Shown one piece after another: positions 61,852 to 64,000 of a stretch of 64,000 nucleotides of DNA (the first letter of the stretch is position 1; each line of letters opens with the position of its first letter). A model generated the notes under the pieces. The model was not told the DNA's origin. It saw only the letters and a list, made by a program, of their open reading frames with translations, and did no database searches. The stretch covers positions 2,046,001 to 2,110,000 of the forward strand of contig OZ244212.1 in assembly GCA_965216695.1 (NCBI GenBank), written 5' to 3'. The position numbers and the translations under genes were made by a program. This DNA is from G965216695 sp965216695. Its GTDB lineage: Bacteria; Pseudomonadota; Gammaproteobacteria; Pseudomonadales; Azotimanducaceae.

Positions 61852-61930
61852 TGGGGTCAGAGCAAAGGGACAGATCAAAGGACAGAGTCCTTACGCTGTC
61901 GATTTGATCTGTCCCTTTGTTCTGACCCCA
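61852..61930. repeat. REP-type palindrome 3
   Basis: Inverted arms 61852-61879 and 61903-61930 (28 bp, one mismatch) around a 23-base loop containing GGACAGAGTCC. It lies between the convergent AKR and VOC genes and ends two bases before the VOC stop. The family core GGGGTCAGAGCAAAGGGACA is on the left arm and its complement, with A for G, on the right. Confidence 0.9.
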
Positions 61931-61931
61931 G

Positions 61932-62345
61932 CTAGTCTGCAACGGAGTCGTAGCCAGCGTCGGTCAGCTGAACCAGGCAGAGCCCGTGACCGAACGGATC
62001 CGATAGGGTTGCAACCACCCCCCACGGCTCGTTCAGCACTTCCCCCACCGACTGCGCCCCCGCAAGCACGGCCCGTTGCAGCGCACTGTCTACGTCGCTC
62101 ACCAGCACATCGAGATGAACGGGCGTCCAGTGACGCCCAAATCTGCGGAAAACACGGGCGCCCGGATAGGGAAGCGACCCCTCATTGGTCTCGATAAGAT
62201 GTACAAGCGCGTCGTTTAACTTGAGTTCCGCGACCGACTCCCGAAACAGGGTACGCCGAATTTCACCGCCCAGTCCCGCAGTGTAGAACTCAATAGCGGC
62301 GGCAAGGTTCGGAACGTCGATGTTGATGATCAGGCTTGGCGGCAT
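61932..62345 (-). CDS. VOC-family glyoxalase-like protein
   Basis: A 137-residue VOC protein. SLIINIDVPNLAAAIEFYTAGLG is the usual opening; WTPVHLDVLVSDVDSALQRAVLAGA and GVVATLSDPFGHGLCLVQL follow, with His candidates (HLDV, GHGL) and a Glu. The RFGRHWTPVHLD segment suits metal binding. Its stop is adjacent to a REP palindrome, and its start is 50 bases from a second REP in the divergent spacer before the CHRD gene. Reaction not assignable. Confidence 0.82.
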   Translation of the reverse strand: MPPSLIINIDVPNLAAAIEFYTAGLGGEIRRTLFRESVAELKLNDALVHLIETNEGSLPYPGARVFRRFGRHWTPVHLDVLVSDVDSALQRAVLAGAQSVGEVLNEPWGVVATLSDPFGHGLCLVQLTDAGYDSVAD

Positions 62346-62394
62346 GCGGGTTAGTACGCCCAGACGAAAAGATAGTGTACTGCGACGGGAACAT

Positions 62395-62461
62395 TGGGGT
62401 CAGAGCAAAGGGACAGATCAAAGGACTCTGTCCTTTGATCTGTCCCTTTGCTCTGACCCCA
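62395..62461. repeat. REP-type palindrome 4
   Basis: A perfect 32-bp inverted repeat (arms 62395-62426 and 62430-62461) with a 3-base loop TCT. It is in the divergent spacer between the VOC and CHRD genes, where it may overlap promoters. It has the longest perfect arms apart from the 33-bp copy at 7287-7354. Confidence 0.92.
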
Positions 62462-62576
62462 TCGTTGTCGTTGTAGGACAAACATTGACGCAGGTCCGTT
62501 GACGATATCTTCGCGGCACTCGAATCTGATAGTTTCACAGGTGCCATTTCTGGAGAAGTATCTAGGGAGTCAAACA

Positions 62577-63032
62577 ATGACAAGCATTCAACTGCAATTC
62601 ATCACCATCGGCCTGGCTATGGCCGCACTGCCCGGCCTCGCCTCCGCGGACGCGCTTCAAGCGACTCTGCGGGGAGACAACGAAGCGCCACCGGTCGATA
62701 GCCGTGGTGTCGGCAACGCTGTAGTGACGGTCACGCCCAACGGCGTGAACTACAAACTGATCATCAACGGGCTGACCGACATCGTCGCCGCACATATCCA
62801 TTGCGCGCCAGAAGGCGTAAACGGCCCGGTCGGCGTCACGTTGTTCGGCGGGGCGCCTTTTACCCGCAACGGCGTCGCGGCCGAGGGACCGCTGACACAG
62901 GTAGACCAAGGGAACGGCTGCGGCTGGTCGTCCATCGAAGACATGGTCATGGCAGCCGAATCCGGCGGAGCTTACGTAAACGTTCATACACTGCGCGTAC
63001 TGCCGGGTGAAATTCGCGGTCAGCTGCGTTAG
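62577..63032 (+). CDS. Exported CHRD-domain protein
   Basis: A 151-residue exported protein with a signal peptide (MTSIQLQFITIGLAMAALPGLASA). The CHRD domain follows: FQATLRGDNEAPPVDSRGVGNAVVTVTPNGVNYKLIINGLTDIVAAHIHCAPEGVNGPVGVTLF and VNVHTLRVLPGEIRGQLR, typical of chordin-like repeats used in exported proteins. The ATG at 62577 has GGGAG upstream. A strong GC-rich hairpin after the stop at 63051-63073 should end the transcript. Function unknown. Confidence 0.85.
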   Translation: MTSIQLQFITIGLAMAALPGLASADALQATLRGDNEAPPVDSRGVGNAVVTVTPNGVNYKLIINGLTDIVAAHIHCAPEGVNGPVGVTLFGGAPFTRNGVAAEGPLTQVDQGNGCGWSSIEDMVMAAESGGAYVNVHTLRVLPGEIRGQLR

Positions 63033-63050
63033 TCCACCGCCCGCCCAACT

Positions 63051-63078
63051 GCCGGGGCAATTGCTGCCCCGGCGGTTT
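63051..63078 (+). terminator. Rho-independent terminator-like hairpin
   Basis: A perfect 9-bp stem GCCGGGGCA-ATTGC-TGCCCCGGC (63051-63073) lies 18 bases after the CHRD stop, followed by GGTTTGA with a short T run. The weak T tract makes it a probable but not strong intrinsic terminator. Confidence 0.65.
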
Positions 63079-63146
63079 GACCCATTTCAATTGACTGATA
63101 GCGCGAAAGCCGCATAATTACATTCGGTCTTCAAAACACCTTCCCA

Positions 63147-63479
63147 ATGAAACGACCATCGTTGCCACCCACCCACGCGAAGCGCCGCAATCTGCGACGA
63201 GCCGCATTCCGGTATGTCGGCAACCACGTTTGGGCAGTGCTTCTGAGTCTGGGCATGTTGGCTGGCCAAACGGCCGCTGATCAACACCTGCACCTCAACG
63301 ACACTGCAGAGGCCACATGCGTTGTCTGCGGACACGCCGACCCACCCGCCTACGTGCCCGAGCAGATGTTCGCGCCCGACACGCTGACGGTTGACCATGC
63401 CGAGTCCGCGACCGGCTCGCAATCTACCCTCGCCGCCCAACACACCAGCTTTCGTCCTCGCGCCCCACCCGCAATCTGA
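63147..63479 (+). CDS. DUF2946-like exported small metal-site protein
   Basis: A 110-residue protein with an N-terminal basic region and one hydrophobic helix (about 27-45). The exported part has AADQHLHLND and CVVCGHADPP, a His/Cys pattern typical of DUF2946-like proteins seen beside metal TonB receptors. It is 71 bases before the TonB receptor gene on the same strand. Metal binding (copper or zinc) is inference from pattern and neighbour. Confidence 0.6.
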   Translation: MKRPSLPPTHAKRRNLRRAAFRYVGNHVWAVLLSLGMLAGQTAADQHLHLNDTAEATCVVCGHADPPAYVPEQMFAPDTLTVDHAESATGSQSTLAAQHTSFRPRAPPAI

Positions 63480-63550
63480 TATCGATTCGTTCGCACGCTT
63501 GAAACGCGCGGTGCCCATTACCGTGCGCCTTCTCATCTCTGGAGAAATGA

Positions 63551-64000
63551 ATGGATATGCATCTGCCGCAACGCACGCGCGCGTGCACGGCCGGCTTACT
63601 TGTTGTGAGTGTCTGCGTGGCACCCCTCCCAGCACGCGCTGAAAACAATCCGAAACGCGCCGACACCCGCCAATCACAGATAGAAGAGATAGTGGTTACC
63701 GCCCACCCACTGTCCGGTGAAGGCTTGAGCCAGCCCGCCGATCTGCTAAGCGGCGACGAACTGGAACGGAAAAAAGCCGCAACGATCGGTGAAACCCTGG
63801 CCAATCAACCCGGCATTCACTCCGCGCAGTTCGGCGCAGCCGTCAGCCGGCCGGTCATTCACGGACTCGGCGGACCCCGCGTGCGCGTTATGGAGGATCG
63901 CATTGACGCGCTCGACGTCTCAGTGACCAGCGCGGATCACGCCGTGAGTATCGAGCCGTTCATCGCCGATCGCGTAGAGGTGCTGAAAGGATCCAGCGCC
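63551..64000 (+). CDS. TonB-dependent receptor, ZnuD-like (N-terminal part)
   Basis: 150 residues of an outer-membrane receptor; the gene leaves the window. A signal peptide (about residues 1-31), the TonB box-like IEEIVVTAHPL, and the plug domain DLLSGDELERKKAATIGETLANQPGIHSAQFGAAVSRPVIHGLGGPRVRVMEDRIDALDVSVTSADHAVSIEPFIADRVEVLKGSSA are present. The plug is close to ZnuD-type zinc/heme receptors (HGLGGPRVRVMED). GGAGA is upstream of the ATG at 63551. Together with the DUF2946-like gene it suggests metal uptake. Confidence 0.85.
   Translation, partial: MDMHLPQRTRACTAGLLVVSVCVAPLPARAENNPKRADTRQSQIEEIVVTAHPLSGEGLSQPADLLSGDELERKKAATIGETLANQPGIHSAQFGAAVSRPVIHGLGGPRVRVMEDRIDALDVSVTSADHAVSIEPFIADRVEVLKGSSA

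Noticed and set aside
1..64000. tRNA, rRNA or riboswitch genes
   Set aside because: None recognised by eye; short ones could be missed, so absence is not asserted.

Overview
The window looks like a high-GC proteobacterial chromosome segment, most probably an uncultured (perhaps marine) gammaproteobacterium that degrades lipids, steroids, terpenoids or aromatics. This is inferred from gene content only: there is no rRNA, tRNA or other marker that fixes the taxon. Catabolic families dominate: two PhyH dioxygenases, an acyl-CoA ligase, an enoyl-CoA hydratase, two P450s, a Baeyer-Villiger-type monooxygenase, SDRs, a KstD-like flavoprotein, a thiolase, VOC proteins and LLM flavoenzymes. Almost all of the sequence is coding. 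No gap without a gene exceeds about 300 bases.

Layout. 1-7264: partial uppP, hydrolase, CadC-like regulator facing a ScyD-like propeller protein, lipoprotein, PhyH. 7370-13171: acyl-CoA ligase/PhyH pair, SMP-30, ferritin-like protein, enoyl-CoA hydratase, GST. 13269-19858: FMN-dependent hydroxyacid oxidase, LLM enzyme, small exported proteins, then a redox locus with a peroxiredoxin-like gene read through an in-frame TGA (a likely selenoprotein) and an ArsR regulator. 19997-25585: two P450s, exported hydrolase, deazaflavin-type reductase, SDR. 25611-31185: orphan PaaD, ETHE1-rhodanese fusion, propeller protein, nucleotidyltransferase-kinase fusion, membrane protein. 31199-34161: a five-gene minus-strand operon with 30625-31185 (CMD, VOC, MarR, flavin monooxygenase/acyl-CoA dehydrogenase-like, membrane protein). 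34264-36076: REP sequences around an SDR and a REP-associated tyrosine transposase. 36087-43951: D-aminoacylase, BVMO, protein kinase, MaiA-like GST, VOC, and an ABA4-like/membrane pair facing a TetR gene. 43958-49252: thiolase, pseudo-HMG-CoA synthase fused to DUF35, flavoprotein, NHL protein. 49336-53578: membrane proteins, hydrolase, LLM, WYL regulator, two tiny ORFs. 53591-60220: AddA/AddB-like helicase-nuclease pair and a methyltransferase. 60343-64000: exported aldo/keto reductase with Fe-S motifs, VOC, CHRD protein, DUF2946-like peptide and the start of a ZnuD-like TonB receptor.

Two signals stand out. First, complement(18142..19344) reads through TGA at the first position of the redox motif (UxxC), and a perfect 8-bp stem with a GGU loop follows 13 bases downstream, as expected of a bacterial SECIS. 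Second, a dispersed palindromic repeat built on GGGGTCAGAGCAAAGGGACA occurs in six intergenic spaces and flanks the RAYT in inverted orientation. It even supplies the last codons and stop of the acyl-CoA ligase. A third candidate is the fused pseudo-HMGCS-DUF35 protein beside a thiolase, which has lost the catalytic Cys and His.
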